64,000 nucleotides of DNA from Paenibacillus chondroitinus NBRC 15376 (GTDB lineage: Bacteria; Bacillota; Bacilli; Paenibacillales; NBRC-103111), in NCBI RefSeq assembly GCF_004000765.1, contig NZ_BILW01000005.1:248001-312000 (forward strand), read 5' to 3'. The notes below the pieces were generated by a model, which saw only the letters and a program-made list of their open reading frames with translations, searched no databases and was not told where the DNA came from. Below are positions 1-8,242 of this stretch, one piece after another. The position numbers and the translations under genes were made by a program. How positions within the stretch are numbered: position 1 is the stretch's first letter; every line of letters starts with the position of its first letter.

Positions 1-761
1 TCATGTGGTTCGATTTCTCCTATGATCAGATGAAGGGGGAGACCTGGAAAGCCACCGAGCTGATGGCGATGATTCGGTCTCTGCAGCCGCACGTCATTGT
101 AGATAACCGTCTGGACGCAAGCGGCGAGGAAGGCGGAAGCATTTATACGAACAATCCGCTCAGCTATTCGGGCGACTTTGCTTCACCGGAACAAATCATT
201 CCACCGCAAGGTGTGACGGATCACGAGGGCAACCCTATTCCATGGGAAGCTTGTATTACGCTAAATAATAACTGGGGCTATGCAGCTCAGGATTTCCAAT
301 ATAAATCCCCGACTACCGTCATTCGGAAGCTGGTAGAGTGCGTCAGCAAAAACGGTAATTTGCTCTTGAATGTCGGTCCTAATGCGCTCGGCGAGATTCC
401 GCAGGAGTCATTGGACATTTTGTCGGAGATTGGCGATTGGGTTCAGAAAAATGGGAACAGCATTTACGGCTGCGGGCAAGCCGATTGGCCGAAACCGGAA
501 TGGGGCAGGTATACGCAAAAGGGCAATCTGCTGTATGCCCACTTATTCGAAGAAAGCGTAGGTCCCATCAATTTGAACGGTTTGGCTGGTAAAGTGAAGA
601 AAGCCAGGCTGCTATCGGACGGTTCCGAGGTTTTCTTAAGCCGCCCTTGGAATGCCGCACAGTATCCGGATGATGCGTTCATTAGTTTCGGTAGACCGGA
701 GCACTCGAGCTACCCGCTGCCGGATAAGAGGGCGACCGTTGTAGAGCTTACGCTGCTGTAA
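1..761 (+). CDS. alpha-L-fucosidase (GH29), C-terminal part, 5' end off the window
   Basis: The reading frame is open from the left edge, so only the last ~252 residues are present. The motif WFDFS near the start fits the GH29 region in which the Asp of WFD is the catalytic nucleophile. Family-like segments follow: VDNRL, the EACITLNNNWGY stretch, and NLLLNVGPNALGEIP, which closes the barrel. The last ~90 residues should form the C-terminal beta-sandwich. The enzyme would remove terminal alpha-linked fucose from glycans. No signal peptide can be judged because the N-terminus is missing. The family call is firm; substrate is not known. Confidence 0.85.
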   Translation, partial: MWFDFSYDQMKGETWKATELMAMIRSLQPHVIVDNRLDASGEEGGSIYTNNPLSYSGDFASPEQIIPPQGVTDHEGNPIPWEACITLNNNWGYAAQDFQYKSPTTVIRKLVECVSKNGNLLLNVGPNALGEIPQESLDILSEIGDWVQKNGNSIYGCGQADWPKPEWGRYTQKGNLLYAHLFEESVGPINLNGLAGKVKKARLLSDGSEVFLSRPWNAAQYPDDAFISFGRPEHSSYPLPDKRATVVELTLL

Positions 762-849
762 TTTTTGAAATTACCATTTGACCACGCTCCCATTCGATTT
801 TAAGATAATAGTAGTCTTATTATTATTTTGGAAACGAAGGTGCCCTCAT

Positions 850-1116
850 TTGACTTATTTTCTTGTTTATTTACTGCTGATGAATATCGTTACTTTCATA
901 GAGATGGGGCACGACAAGGGACAAGCCAAAAAAGGCGGACGCAGAGTCCCTGAGAAGCGGCTGTTTATGTTTGCTGCACTTGGCGGCGGGATTGGCGGTT
1001 GGCTCGGCATGCGGGTTTGGCGGCATAAGACGAAGCATACCTCATTCGTTATCGGGATGCCTTTGCTTGTTGCGCTAAATTGTATATGCGTTATTTTGAT
1101 CGCCATTTATATGTAG
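850..1116 (+). CDS. DUF1294 family small membrane protein
   Basis: An 88-residue protein with the DUF1294 signature: a short N-terminal hydrophobic stretch, a GHDKGQAKKGGRRVPE segment, a Gly-rich GGGIGGWLGM run, the WRHKTKHTSF motif and a C-terminal membrane helix. I prefer the TTG at 850 because GAAGG lies 9 bases upstream and the length then fits the family. A TTG at 778 would add 24 residues without a clear ribosome site. The function of the family is unknown. Next to it are the fucosidase gene (upstream) and a probable sporulation gene (downstream). Confidence 0.8.
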   Translation: MTYFLVYLLLMNIVTFIEMGHDKGQAKKGGRRVPEKRLFMFAALGGGIGGWLGMRVWRHKTKHTSFVIGMPLLVALNCICVILIAIYM

Positions 1117-1176
1117 TCAAGATTATGTTCGTATCCTCATATGTATAAAGCATGACGGGACATCGGAGGTACGAAC

Positions 1177-1464
1177 ATGAGTTATCAGCTGTATGGCATC
1201 GATCCTGCGTTGATTGAGCGAGTTAAGTTCAAATTAAGAAACCCGGCGATCAAGGAACGCCTCATCATGCTGCTGCAAAGCGTTACGAAGGCTGATTTGC
1301 AAAATCGTATGAAAGTCACGCAGCTCATCGGGATTGCTTCCGGCATTCTCGGCGAGAATCTGACCAACTTCCAAGCGAATCAGATTTTGGAGTTCATTCT
1401 TTCCCAAAAAATCGATCCCTCGAACACGTTTCACTTGATCAAACTGTGGTCCATGTTTCGATAA
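1177..1464 (+). CDS. small protein, possibly SpoVIF-like sporulation protein
   Basis: A 95-residue soluble protein preceded by a good ribosome site (CGGAGG) and followed by a hairpin terminator. It is mostly predicted helical, with the C-terminal motif ILSQKIDPSNTFHLIKLW. From memory this resembles small proteins annotated as stage VI sporulation protein F in Paenibacillus, which act late in spore coat maturation. That link is recollection, not a computed match, so the name is provisional. No catalytic motif is visible. Confidence 0.45.
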   Translation: MSYQLYGIDPALIERVKFKLRNPAIKERLIMLLQSVTKADLQNRMKVTQLIGIASGILGENLTNFQANQILEFILSQKIDPSNTFHLIKLWSMFR

Positions 1465-1477
1465 GCTATTCCCAAAA

Positions 1478-1522
1478 TGCCGCCTGCAAGGTCTAAACGA
1501 CCTGGTCAGGTGGTATTTTTTT
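1478..1522 (+). terminator. rho-independent terminator
   Basis: An imperfect stem with core AGGTC/GACCT, an outer CCTG/CAGG extension, and a run of T after it. It ends the 1177-1464 gene and separates it from the LexA-boxed promoter. Confidence 0.6.
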
Positions 1523-1540
1523 ACTTTTCAAAAAAACCAC

Positions 1541-1593
1541 TTGCATAACGAATACGTGTTCGGTATATAATAAGTAACACGAATATATGTTCG
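1541..1593 (+). promoter_or_regulatory. SOS promoter with two LexA boxes (operon 1)
   Basis: A -35 TTGCAT (1541-1546) and a -10 TATAAT (1566-1571) surround the box CGAATACGTGTTCG at 1549-1562. A second box, CGAATATATGTTCG, lies at 1580-1593 just before the start. Each has one mismatch to the Bacillus LexA inverted repeat CGAAC-N4-GTTCG. LexA bound to either would block the polymerase. The -35 to -10 segment is almost identical to that of operon 2 at 24477-24507. Confidence 0.8.
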
Positions 1594-1611
1594 CATATGG
1601 TGGTGAAAAAT

Positions 1612-1983
1612 ATGAGTGTTCATGCAAGAATTGAGACAGAAGAGGATGTTCAAATTATTAAGGAATATACGCTGCTGCCCATTTTGCTCGATATGTTGGC
1701 AAGGGATATGGAGGAGCTCAAGGTTTATAAGGATAAAATTGTGTATAATCATATTCTTTTTTACCTCAGAGAGGTGGAGACCGCCATTTATCCTCAATTA
1801 CAAAGCATTAAGAGTGTTATGAAGAAAAGAGATATTAAAGTCATTCACACCGAAATGAATGCGTTAGGCATTAATGTCGAGTACAAAGTCCGAGGCTACA
1901 TCCATCACTTCACGATGCTTCGCAGCTTGGTTAAAGCAGAACTGATGACTACGCTGATGAATATGCGGGGGGGATTACGGTGA
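1612..1983 (+). CDS. UvrX-operon protein, first gene (unknown function)
   Basis: A 123-residue alpha-helical protein of unknown function, first gene of a LexA-boxed operon. The ATG at 1612 is chosen because it gives MSVHARIETEEDVQ, matching its paralogue at 24547 (MSVMPNVETDEDVQ), and GGTGGTG lies at the right distance; an in-frame ATG at 1597 is less likely. Conserved blocks shared with the paralogue are YTLLPILLDML, HILFYL and VEYKVRGY followed by HHFTMLRSL. Its 3' end overlaps the polymerase start (GTGA). The same fold seems to recur in the C-terminal part of the third gene of this operon. A role with the error-prone polymerase is inferred from position only. Confidence 0.75.
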   Translation: MSVHARIETEEDVQIIKEYTLLPILLDMLARDMEELKVYKDKIVYNHILFYLREVETAIYPQLQSIKSVMKKRDIKVIHTEMNALGINVEYKVRGYIHHFTMLRSLVKAELMTTLMNMRGGLR

Positions 1984-3248
1984 GCAAAGGAAAGGAACGG
2001 ACGATATTCCTGGCGGATTGCCAGAGCTTCTATGCAAGTGTAGAGAAGGCGGATCATCCGGGAGTCAGGGATAAACCGGTTGCGGTCGCGGGAGACCCTG
2101 CTTTGCGTTCCGGCATCATTCTGGCCGCCTGTCCCATCGCCAAATCATTTGGCGTTTCCACGGCCGAGCGGTTGGGGGAAGCACTTAAGAAATGCCCGGA
2201 ACTGGTCGTTATGCGTCCGCGCATGCAGCATTATATTGATGTTTCGCTTATGATTACTAAAATATACGAAGAATTTACCGATCTTGTAGAGGTTTTCAGT
2301 ATTGATGAGCAGTTTCTGGACATTACGGCAAGTTTGCCTGTTTTCGGAGACCCGGATACGATTGCGATGGCTATTCAACGGAAGGTGCTGCAGCAAACGG
2401 GCGTGAAGGTTCGTATAGGGATTAGCTCGAATAAAATTCTGGCGAAGATCGCGACCGATATTTGGGCTAAAAAGAATGATACAGGCATCTTCACGCTGCG
2501 CCCGCCCGCCGTTGAGGAGTACTTATGGGCGCAGCCTGTAAGTAAAATGTTTGGTGTCGGTTCACGGATGACCGCGCATTTTGCCAGACTCGGCATGTAT
2601 ACGATCGGCGATGTGGCAAGAACGCCGCTCCCGCTGCTCAAGGACAAATTCCGTGCACGATTCGGCAAGCAATCCGACATTCATGCGGAAGTCATGTGGC
2701 GAACAGCGAATGGTCTGGATGACAGTCCGGTGACGCCCGGTACGTTCGATACGCCTCCGAAGTCAATAGGCCATATGATGACTCTCCCTAGGGATTATGC
2801 GGAATCCGCTGAGGTGGATACGATCCTGCTTGAGCTTACTGAAGAGGTATGCCGCGATTGCCGCCGCAAGGGATATATGGCGTCTATTGTGACTGTCAGC
2901 TGCATGTGCAGCCCATTTGACGCTCCGACAGGCTTCTCACGCCAAATGAAGATGCCTGACCCTACGAATCACACTAGAACAGTTTTTCAAGTTGTTAAGA
3001 AGTTGTTCTACAAATTCTGGGACACGATGCCCGTTCGCCGTGCCGGTGCGATGTTAAGCCAATTCGTTGACGATGATACGTATCAGCTTACGCTTTTTGA
3101 AGATCAGATCAAGGCGAGGGCACTTGAGAAAGTAACGGACAGCCTCAAGGACCGATTCGGCAACGCAGCGATTGTGCGGGCTTCCTCGCTCACGACAGCC
3201 GGTCAAGCACAGAACAGAGCGCTCAAAATCGGGGGGCACTATAAATGA
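1980..3248 (+). CDS. uvrX: UvrX-like Y-family DNA polymerase (translesion synthesis)
   Basis: A 422-residue Y-family polymerase. Visible motifs are DCQSFYASVEKA (first metal-binding Asp), the palm signature SIDEQFLD, and RIGISSNKILAKIA; a little-finger domain follows. The DCQSFYASVE and SIDEQ variants point to the UvrX/YqjW branch rather than DinB. It would copy past DNA lesions with low fidelity during SOS. The GTG start overlaps the previous stop and the gene ends in an ATGA overlap with the next, so the three genes should be translationally coupled. A close paralogue is at 24915-26192. Confidence 0.9.
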   Translation: MSKGKERTIFLADCQSFYASVEKADHPGVRDKPVAVAGDPALRSGIILAACPIAKSFGVSTAERLGEALKKCPELVVMRPRMQHYIDVSLMITKIYEEFTDLVEVFSIDEQFLDITASLPVFGDPDTIAMAIQRKVLQQTGVKVRIGISSNKILAKIATDIWAKKNDTGIFTLRPPAVEEYLWAQPVSKMFGVGSRMTAHFARLGMYTIGDVARTPLPLLKDKFRARFGKQSDIHAEVMWRTANGLDDSPVTPGTFDTPPKSIGHMMTLPRDYAESAEVDTILLELTEEVCRDCRRKGYMASIVTVSCMCSPFDAPTGFSRQMKMPDPTNHTRTVFQVVKKLFYKFWDTMPVRRAGAMLSQFVDDDTYQLTLFEDQIKARALEKVTDSLKDRFGNAAIVRASSLTTAGQAQNRALKIGGHYK

Positions 3249-3742
3249 GTAAGAAACTGGAAAAAAACGGTTTGTGGGAGTCCAGCAGGATGATGCTGCC
3301 TCAGCACAGGGAAGCGCTGCAACATTTGCGCAGCGACAAGGCTGCTCCGGCGAATCGTCCTACAGCGGAGGACATTGGCATTATGCGGGATTACGTGCTG
3401 CTGCCCTTGATGCATGGGATGATCAAAAGAAAGGCTGCCCAGATCGAAAGATCCGCCGAAACGCTTAGACAGCTTTATTCACGTGCTGCTCACGCGCTTG
3501 CAGCCCAAATTCTAGCCGATATCAGTGAAACCAAAACGAAAATGATGCACAGAAGCATTCAAATGTTCGAAGAAGAGAAAAATGATCGAGCCATTCATTA
3601 CCGCTATGTTTGCCGCGGGCACGAAGATGCGCTGATTATTGCGAAAGACTACATGCGTGCTGAAATGAGCGTGCGAACAGCGAGATACATTGACCAATTC
3701 GTAGCGAGCATGTACAAAAAAGGCGACGAACACAAAACGTAG
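3245..3742 (+). CDS. YolD-like N-terminus joined to a paralogue of the operon's first protein
   Basis: 165 residues. The first ~22 (NGLWESSRMMLPQHREAL) are the typical YolD-like start, nearly the same as in the true YolD-like protein at 26189. From about residue 39 the sequence instead resembles the first operon protein: AEDIGIMRDYVLLPL against EEDVQIIKEYTLLPI, and a matching later block with RGH. So it appears to be a fusion or domain swap. YolD-like proteins usually accompany UvrX-type polymerases; their job is unclear. Start overlaps the polymerase stop. Confidence 0.75.
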   Translation: MSKKLEKNGLWESSRMMLPQHREALQHLRSDKAAPANRPTAEDIGIMRDYVLLPLMHGMIKRKAAQIERSAETLRQLYSRAAHALAAQILADISETKTKMMHRSIQMFEEEKNDRAIHYRYVCRGHEDALIIAKDYMRAEMSVRTARYIDQFVASMYKKGDEHKT

Positions 3743-3778
3743 TCCATGACGTACACAAAGAAGATATGACGCAACCGC

Positions 3779-3807
3779 CAGCCCGATGGAGAACCCTCCT
3801 CGGGCTG
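3779..3807. repeat. GC-rich hairpin after operon 1
   Basis: CAGCCCGA pairs with TCGGGCTG, with a GGAG/CTCC inner pairing. No T run follows, so it may be an RNA stability element or a weak terminator of the UvrX operon. Confidence 0.5.
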
Positions 3808-3926
3808 CGCGAATTGACGTGAGTATCTCTTTTTCACATAATGGAGAAGAGAGATTGTAATGTTAGATAGTGGGAAGTGGAAGTGGAGACCTCGCTGGGA
3901 AATATGAAGGCAAAGGATGTGCGGCC

Positions 3927-4607
3927 ATGTGCGGACGCTATACAATAACCGTAACGTTAGAGGAGCTGATGCTGCGGTATGATATTTATTACAAATATCC
4001 TGCGAAATATAGCCCCAAATACAATGTGGCACCCGGACAGCAAGTCATGGCGATCGTTCACGACGGTGAGAAAAATAAGCTTGGCGAGCTGCGCTGGGGG
4101 CTCGTTCCGGAATGGGCGAAGGACGAGAAGCTAGGTTATTCGATGCTGAATGCAAGGGCGGAAACACTGGCGGACAAGCCTGCGTTTCGCAAGCCCTTTG
4201 AGCGCAAACGCTGCTTGATTCCGGCGGATTCCTTCTACGACTGGAAGGGGACGGGAAAGCAGAAGCAGCCTATGCGAATCATGCTGCGCAGCAAAGAGAT
4301 CTTCAGTATGGCAGGGCTTTATGACACGTGGACGTCTCCGGACGGCACTCGCATATCCACCTGCACGGTCATTACTACGGAAGCGAACGAATTGATGATG
4401 GATATTCATGAGCGTATGCCGGTCATTTTACCGCGGGAGGCAGAAGCGGTTTGGCTGGACCGCAGCATAACGAACACGGATATGCTGCGCCCGCTGCTGA
4501 AGCCATACCCGTCTGACGACATGTATGCGTACCCGGTGTCCAGCCGGGTGGGCAATGTGCGCAATGATGATGAGTTATGTATAGAACCGATAAGCCTGCT
4601 GCTGTAG
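3927..4607 (+). CDS. SRAP domain protein (HMCES/YedK-like, abasic-site crosslinker)
   Basis: A 226-residue SOS response-associated peptidase family protein. The start is set at ATG 3927 because the family needs Cys at position 2, exposed after Met removal: MCGRYT fits exactly. Other family landmarks are YNVAPGQ, LRWGLVPEW, NARAET (catalytic Glu region), CLIPADSFYDWK and the C-terminal HERMPVIL with the active-site His. HMCES/YedK proteins bind abasic sites in single-stranded DNA covalently through Cys2. Its place just after a LexA-boxed polymerase operon fits a DNA damage role; I see no LexA box of its own. Confidence 0.92.
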   Translation: MCGRYTITVTLEELMLRYDIYYKYPAKYSPKYNVAPGQQVMAIVHDGEKNKLGELRWGLVPEWAKDEKLGYSMLNARAETLADKPAFRKPFERKRCLIPADSFYDWKGTGKQKQPMRIMLRSKEIFSMAGLYDTWTSPDGTRISTCTVITTEANELMMDIHERMPVILPREAEAVWLDRSITNTDMLRPLLKPYPSDDMYAYPVSSRVGNVRNDDELCIEPISLLL

Positions 4608-4634
4608 GCAGATGGACAGAATGGGAGAGGTAAA

Positions 4635-5798
4635 ATGAAAATGCGTATGGTTCTAAGTATCACCCTTGTATTTGCCATTATTTTCGGGTTGAACGGTTAC
4701 ATCGGCTGGCACGGTCAGGTCTTTCTATCCAACCAGTTGGGTTCTTGGTTTCATCCCGGTCTATATTGGGTTGTCTTCTGGATCGTTGCCTTGTCGTATC
4801 TATTAGCATGGGCTGGTTCCAAAGTTCTGCCTGCTGGGATGAAGATGGTATTAAAAATCGTCGGTTCTTACTGGTTTGCCATGATGCAGTTCGGTTTCCT
4901 GCTGCTGCCGTTGACGGACGTGGCTGCAGGAGTGCTTCATCTGGCATCCGTGCCTGCTGCTACCTATACGCCTATCCTTGGGTGGATAGATCTAGGGATT
5001 TTTATTCTTCTTATGGCGCGTGGCTCCTATAATGCACGTAGTCCTGTTCTAAGGAAGTACGAGATTACGGTTCCGAAAAAAGCAGGCGACTGGGAGCAGC
5101 TACGCATTGCTGTGGCTTCGGATATCCATTTGGGCTCCATTGTAGGCAATCGTCATTTGCGAAAGCTGGTGAAGCATGTGAATGGCTTAAAGCCGGATTT
5201 GATCCTTTTGCCAGGTGACGTTATTGATGATGATATTAGACCGTTTATCCGCTATGATATGGGTACGACGATGCGAGAACTGCAAGCTCCCCTTGGGATT
5301 TATGCCGTACTAGGCAATCATGAATACATTGGGGGCCATATCCCTGCCTTCATCGAACAAATGGACAAAATCGGCATTCGTGTACTCATGGATGAAACTG
5401 TCCATATCCAAGATCGGTTGTATCTGGTGGGCCGAAAAGACAAGGCGGCCGAACGAACGGCCGAGGGGCGAAAAGCACTGGCCTCCTTGCTAGATGGGAC
5501 TGACCTGGACCAGCCAATTATTGTTATGGACCATCAGCCCTATCACCTGGATAAAGCAGAAGATGCGGGCATTGATGTCATGCTTTCAGGGCACACGCAC
5601 AGGGGGCAGATTAGTCCGAATCACCTCATCACAAGAAGGCTTTTTGAGCTGGATTGGGGGTACTTGAAGAAGGGGAATCTGCATGCCATCGTTTCCTCAG
5701 GTTTCGGTACGTGGGGGCCGCCGGTTCGTCTAGGGAGCCGTTCCGAAATAATTGAATTAATCATTCATTTTAAAAGCAACGAGAGAAAAGAGGAATAG
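4635..5798 (+). CDS. membrane-anchored metallophosphoesterase
   Basis: 387 residues. Four hydrophobic segments fill roughly the first 135 residues, then a calcineurin-like phosphoesterase domain with all metal-binding motifs: SDIHLGS, LLPGDVIDDD, LGNHEY, and GHTHRGQ near residue 325. This is the YkuE/YaeI-like layout, members of which act on lipid or surface phosphoesters; the substrate here is unknown. GAGAGG precedes the ATG. The next gene starts 6 bases after the stop, so it likely heads a three-gene operon with 5805 and 6359. Confidence 0.85.
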   Translation: MKMRMVLSITLVFAIIFGLNGYIGWHGQVFLSNQLGSWFHPGLYWVVFWIVALSYLLAWAGSKVLPAGMKMVLKIVGSYWFAMMQFGFLLLPLTDVAAGVLHLASVPAATYTPILGWIDLGIFILLMARGSYNARSPVLRKYEITVPKKAGDWEQLRIAVASDIHLGSIVGNRHLRKLVKHVNGLKPDLILLPGDVIDDDIRPFIRYDMGTTMRELQAPLGIYAVLGNHEYIGGHIPAFIEQMDKIGIRVLMDETVHIQDRLYLVGRKDKAAERTAEGRKALASLLDGTDLDQPIIVMDHQPYHLDKAEDAGIDVMLSGHTHRGQISPNHLITRRLFELDWGYLKKGNLHAIVSSGFGTWGPPVRLGSRSEIIELIIHFKSNERKEE

Positions 5799-5804
5799 CC
5801 TACC

Positions 5805-6356
5805 ATGCAAGACGCAGAAAAAAAACAAATCACACCGGATGAACTAGCTGCAGCTATGCTGCAGTTCACGATGAAAAGCATCGAAAATAGCTGGGATACG
5901 ATCAAGCCGGCAGTCGCCGCTTATTTACAAGATCCGGTTTTATCGCAAGAGAAAGAAGACGAACTCATAAAAGAGATTTACATAGCCGCTTTAGCGCTAG
6001 AAATTTATTGTATTCCTCATGCCTTCGATGCAGAAATTGCTCGTTTGGTCAGTTCGGGAATGAAACAAATGATGGCTTCAAGCAACTTGTCCGAGCATCG
6101 TTTATCTGAATCGATTAGTCAATACTATCTGCCTCGTTTGTCAACTGTCGAACTATCCGCAACAGCAGATTTAGCTTTGGCGCTCGCTCAAGAGGCCGCA
6201 AGTATTTTATATGACCGCTTAGAGCTTCCACTAAAGCCGGTTGACCCGACGAACAGCTTGTTGTGGGTGAAGCTGTTTCCGTTTCTTGTCCAGCATGTAG
6301 GGAAATGGCCGATCTTATCTACAAACTTTGAAGTCATTCAAGAGCGGAGGCAGTAA
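5805..6356 (+). CDS. hypothetical protein
   Basis: 183 residues, soluble and mainly helical, with no family that I recognise. It has no signal peptide, no Cys pairs and no Walker or metal motif. It lies 6 bases after the metallophosphoesterase and 2 bases before the COG0523 GTPase, so it is almost surely co-transcribed with both. A link to metal handling is possible only from this position. Confidence 0.7.
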   Translation: MQDAEKKQITPDELAAAMLQFTMKSIENSWDTIKPAVAAYLQDPVLSQEKEDELIKEIYIAALALEIYCIPHAFDAEIARLVSSGMKQMMASSNLSEHRLSESISQYYLPRLSTVELSATADLALALAQEAASILYDRLELPLKPVDPTNSLLWVKLFPFLVQHVGKWPILSTNFEVIQERRQ

Positions 6357-6358
6357 AG

Positions 6359-7399
6359 GTGATGGCACAGAAAAGAGTTACGGTGTTTATTTTATCAGGC
6401 TTCCTTGGGAGCGGGAAAACGACGTTATTGACGAAAACAATTGATCATTTTACCGAAGCGGGGCGAAAGCCGGCAGTTATCATGAATGAGATCGGTGAAG
6501 TGAATTTGGACGGGCAGCTGGTGGCAAATGAAGTGCCGATGTCCGAGCTGCTGGGCGGCTGCATCTGCTGCTCAAGCCGCGGTGATCTGGCGACAGCCCT
6601 TCACGAGCTAGTAACCGGGGAACAACCTGACTTGATTTTCATAGAATCCACAGGGATCGCGAATCCCATGGAAATCATTGATGAAGTAACCGATGCTTCG
6701 CTTATCATTCCAGTGGAGCTCAAAGCCGTTATCACCGTTGTAGATGCTCCGCAATTGCTGGAGCTGAACCGAACAAGCAGGGGCAAAACATATCGCCTGA
6801 TGAAGGAACAAATCCGGTGCGCGAACTTGCTTCTTTTGAATAAGACAGATCTGCTTACGGGTACGGCGCTCGAGGAAGTGAATGCCCTTGTGCGCGAATG
6901 GAATCCATATGCCTCCACACATTTTACAGTCTTCAGTCACATTGATATGAGACTCGTTGAAATGCTCGAAGAAGAGGGATATGCTCCGACTCATCTGACG
7001 GACGGGCCTGCTTCACATGATCATGAGTCAGGCAATCGCGCATCACACGAAGAACATGAACATGCTCATGAGCACGGCAGCCACCATCATCATTCTCATA
7101 GCCATGTGATGGCGTATACGCACTTTTTTGAACGCGCAGTAGATAGTAATGCTTTTGAAGAGTTTGTCAGTAAGCTTCCTCAAGAGGTGTATCGCGCTAA
7201 AGGAATTCTTAGCTTCTCAGATACATCAAGCCGTTTCTTATTTCAGTATGCGTATAGGGAAATGGATTTCGTTAAAATTACACCAAAAGGTGAAGTACCC
7301 GATGTTGCGGTATTTATTGGGGAAAATTTCTCAAGAGATGCCGTTCGGGATGCCTTGCTGAAGCTGGAGTCCATGTCTGATAATGAAGCCAAATATTAA
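6359..7399 (+). CDS. CobW/COG0523-family GTPase, probable zinc metallochaperone
   Basis: 346 residues. G1 GFLGSGKTTLL near residue 14, the hallmark CXCC motif GGCICCS near residue 63, ESTGIANP, and the NKTD guanine-specificity motif. A His-rich linker (residues ~218-250, HEEHEHAHEHGSHHHH) lies before the C-terminal CobW domain. COG0523 proteins of this type deliver Zn2+ to client proteins, and His-rich loops bind the metal. A Fur-family regulator follows 200 bases downstream. GTG 6359 has GGAGG 8 bases upstream; ATG 6362 is an alternative. Confidence 0.88.
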   Translation: MMAQKRVTVFILSGFLGSGKTTLLTKTIDHFTEAGRKPAVIMNEIGEVNLDGQLVANEVPMSELLGGCICCSSRGDLATALHELVTGEQPDLIFIESTGIANPMEIIDEVTDASLIIPVELKAVITVVDAPQLLELNRTSRGKTYRLMKEQIRCANLLLLNKTDLLTGTALEEVNALVREWNPYASTHFTVFSHIDMRLVEMLEEEGYAPTHLTDGPASHDHESGNRASHEEHEHAHEHGSHHHHSHSHVMAYTHFFERAVDSNAFEEFVSKLPQEVYRAKGILSFSDTSSRFLFQYAYREMDFVKITPKGEVPDVAVFIGENFSRDAVRDALLKLESMSDNEAKY

Positions 7400-7408
7400 G
7401 TACAGTTT

Positions 7409-7444
7409 AAAGAATCCCGGCACGTAGCGCTGTGGGTTCTTTTT
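7409..7444 (+). terminator. rho-independent terminator
   Basis: A stem of AAGAATCCC with GGGTTCTT, one bulge, followed by TTTTT. It ends the metallophosphoesterase-GTPase operon. Confidence 0.6.
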
Positions 7445-7612
7445 ATTGTCTGTAAATACGCCATTAATAATAAATATTACTATTATGTGTTATAATGAGT
7501 TGGAGGCAAATTGGACAAGATTGTCGAAACATGGATGGTCAGCTACTTGACGTAGGATGCCAATTTATCGCACTATGTTAGTAGAATAATTTTTGACAGA
7601 GGGGTAATGCAA

Positions 7613-8068
7613 GTGGGCACTCATACACATACGATTGACGAGATGCTGAAGGCCATGGCTCAGCAGGGCTGGAGAATTACAGAGCAGCGCAGGAGTTTGG
7701 CAACATTATTTGCGGAATCTGGAAGCTATTTATCGCCGAAAGACGTTTATGAATACATGAAAGTCAAATACCCTGGTGTGAGTTTCGATACGGTGTATCG
7801 TAATCTTCGACTGTTGAGTGAGATGGGCGTGCTGGAGCAGTTTCATTTGGCGGATGGCTTGAAATTTAAAGCGAGCTGCTTATCCCACCATCATCACCAT
7901 ATGATCTGTGTGGGCTGTGAGAAGACGGTGACGTTCGAATTTTGCCCGATGAAGCTGGTTAAGGATCTGCCGGAGAGCTTTGAAATTCAAAGCCATCGGT
8001 TTGAGATATTTGGATATTGCTCAGAATGCAAGTCATCTGCAGCCGCTGCTGCACCAATAGAACATTAA
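7613..8068 (+). CDS. zur: Fur-family metalloregulator, probably Zur
   Basis: About 151 residues: a winged helix (GWRITEQRRSLATLF, and the recognition region SFDTVYRNLRLLSEMG) followed by the dimerisation domain with HHHHHMICVGCEK and a distal CSEC, giving two CXXC pairs for the structural zinc. The GTG at 7613 has GAGGGG 8 bases upstream, better placed than the ATG at 7607. The neighbouring COG0523 GTPase, itself often under Zur control, favours Zur over Fur or PerR. That choice is inference; no convincing operator was found by eye. Confidence 0.75.
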   Translation: MGTHTHTIDEMLKAMAQQGWRITEQRRSLATLFAESGSYLSPKDVYEYMKVKYPGVSFDTVYRNLRLLSEMGVLEQFHLADGLKFKASCLSHHHHHMICVGCEKTVTFEFCPMKLVKDLPESFEIQSHRFEIFGYCSECKSSAAAAAPIEH

Positions 8069-8104
8069 AAAAGTCATGGAACTCTTCGTTCCGTGACTTT
8101 TTTT
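8067..8104 (+). terminator. strong rho-independent terminator
   Basis: AAAAAAGTCA and GGAAC pair with GTTCC and TGACTTTTTT across a TCTTC loop, ending the Fur-family gene. The stem is A/T flanked and could work in both directions. Confidence 0.85.
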
Positions 8105-8242
8105 GCGGAAAGAGAAGCCGAGAGCGCATCTTGGGGTACGTTTGTTCGTGGATAAAAAAGTATAAGTTTGTAACTTTTGCTTCGCTCTGCCTTGACAAAT
8201 GCGCTCGTCCTGAGTAAACGACGAAGTCGTTTATCCTCGGGT

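Noticed and set aside
7455..7500. Possible Zur box before the Fur-family gene
   Set aside because: The AT-rich near-palindrome (AATAATAAATATT) fits the Zur consensus poorly, so it is not called an operator.
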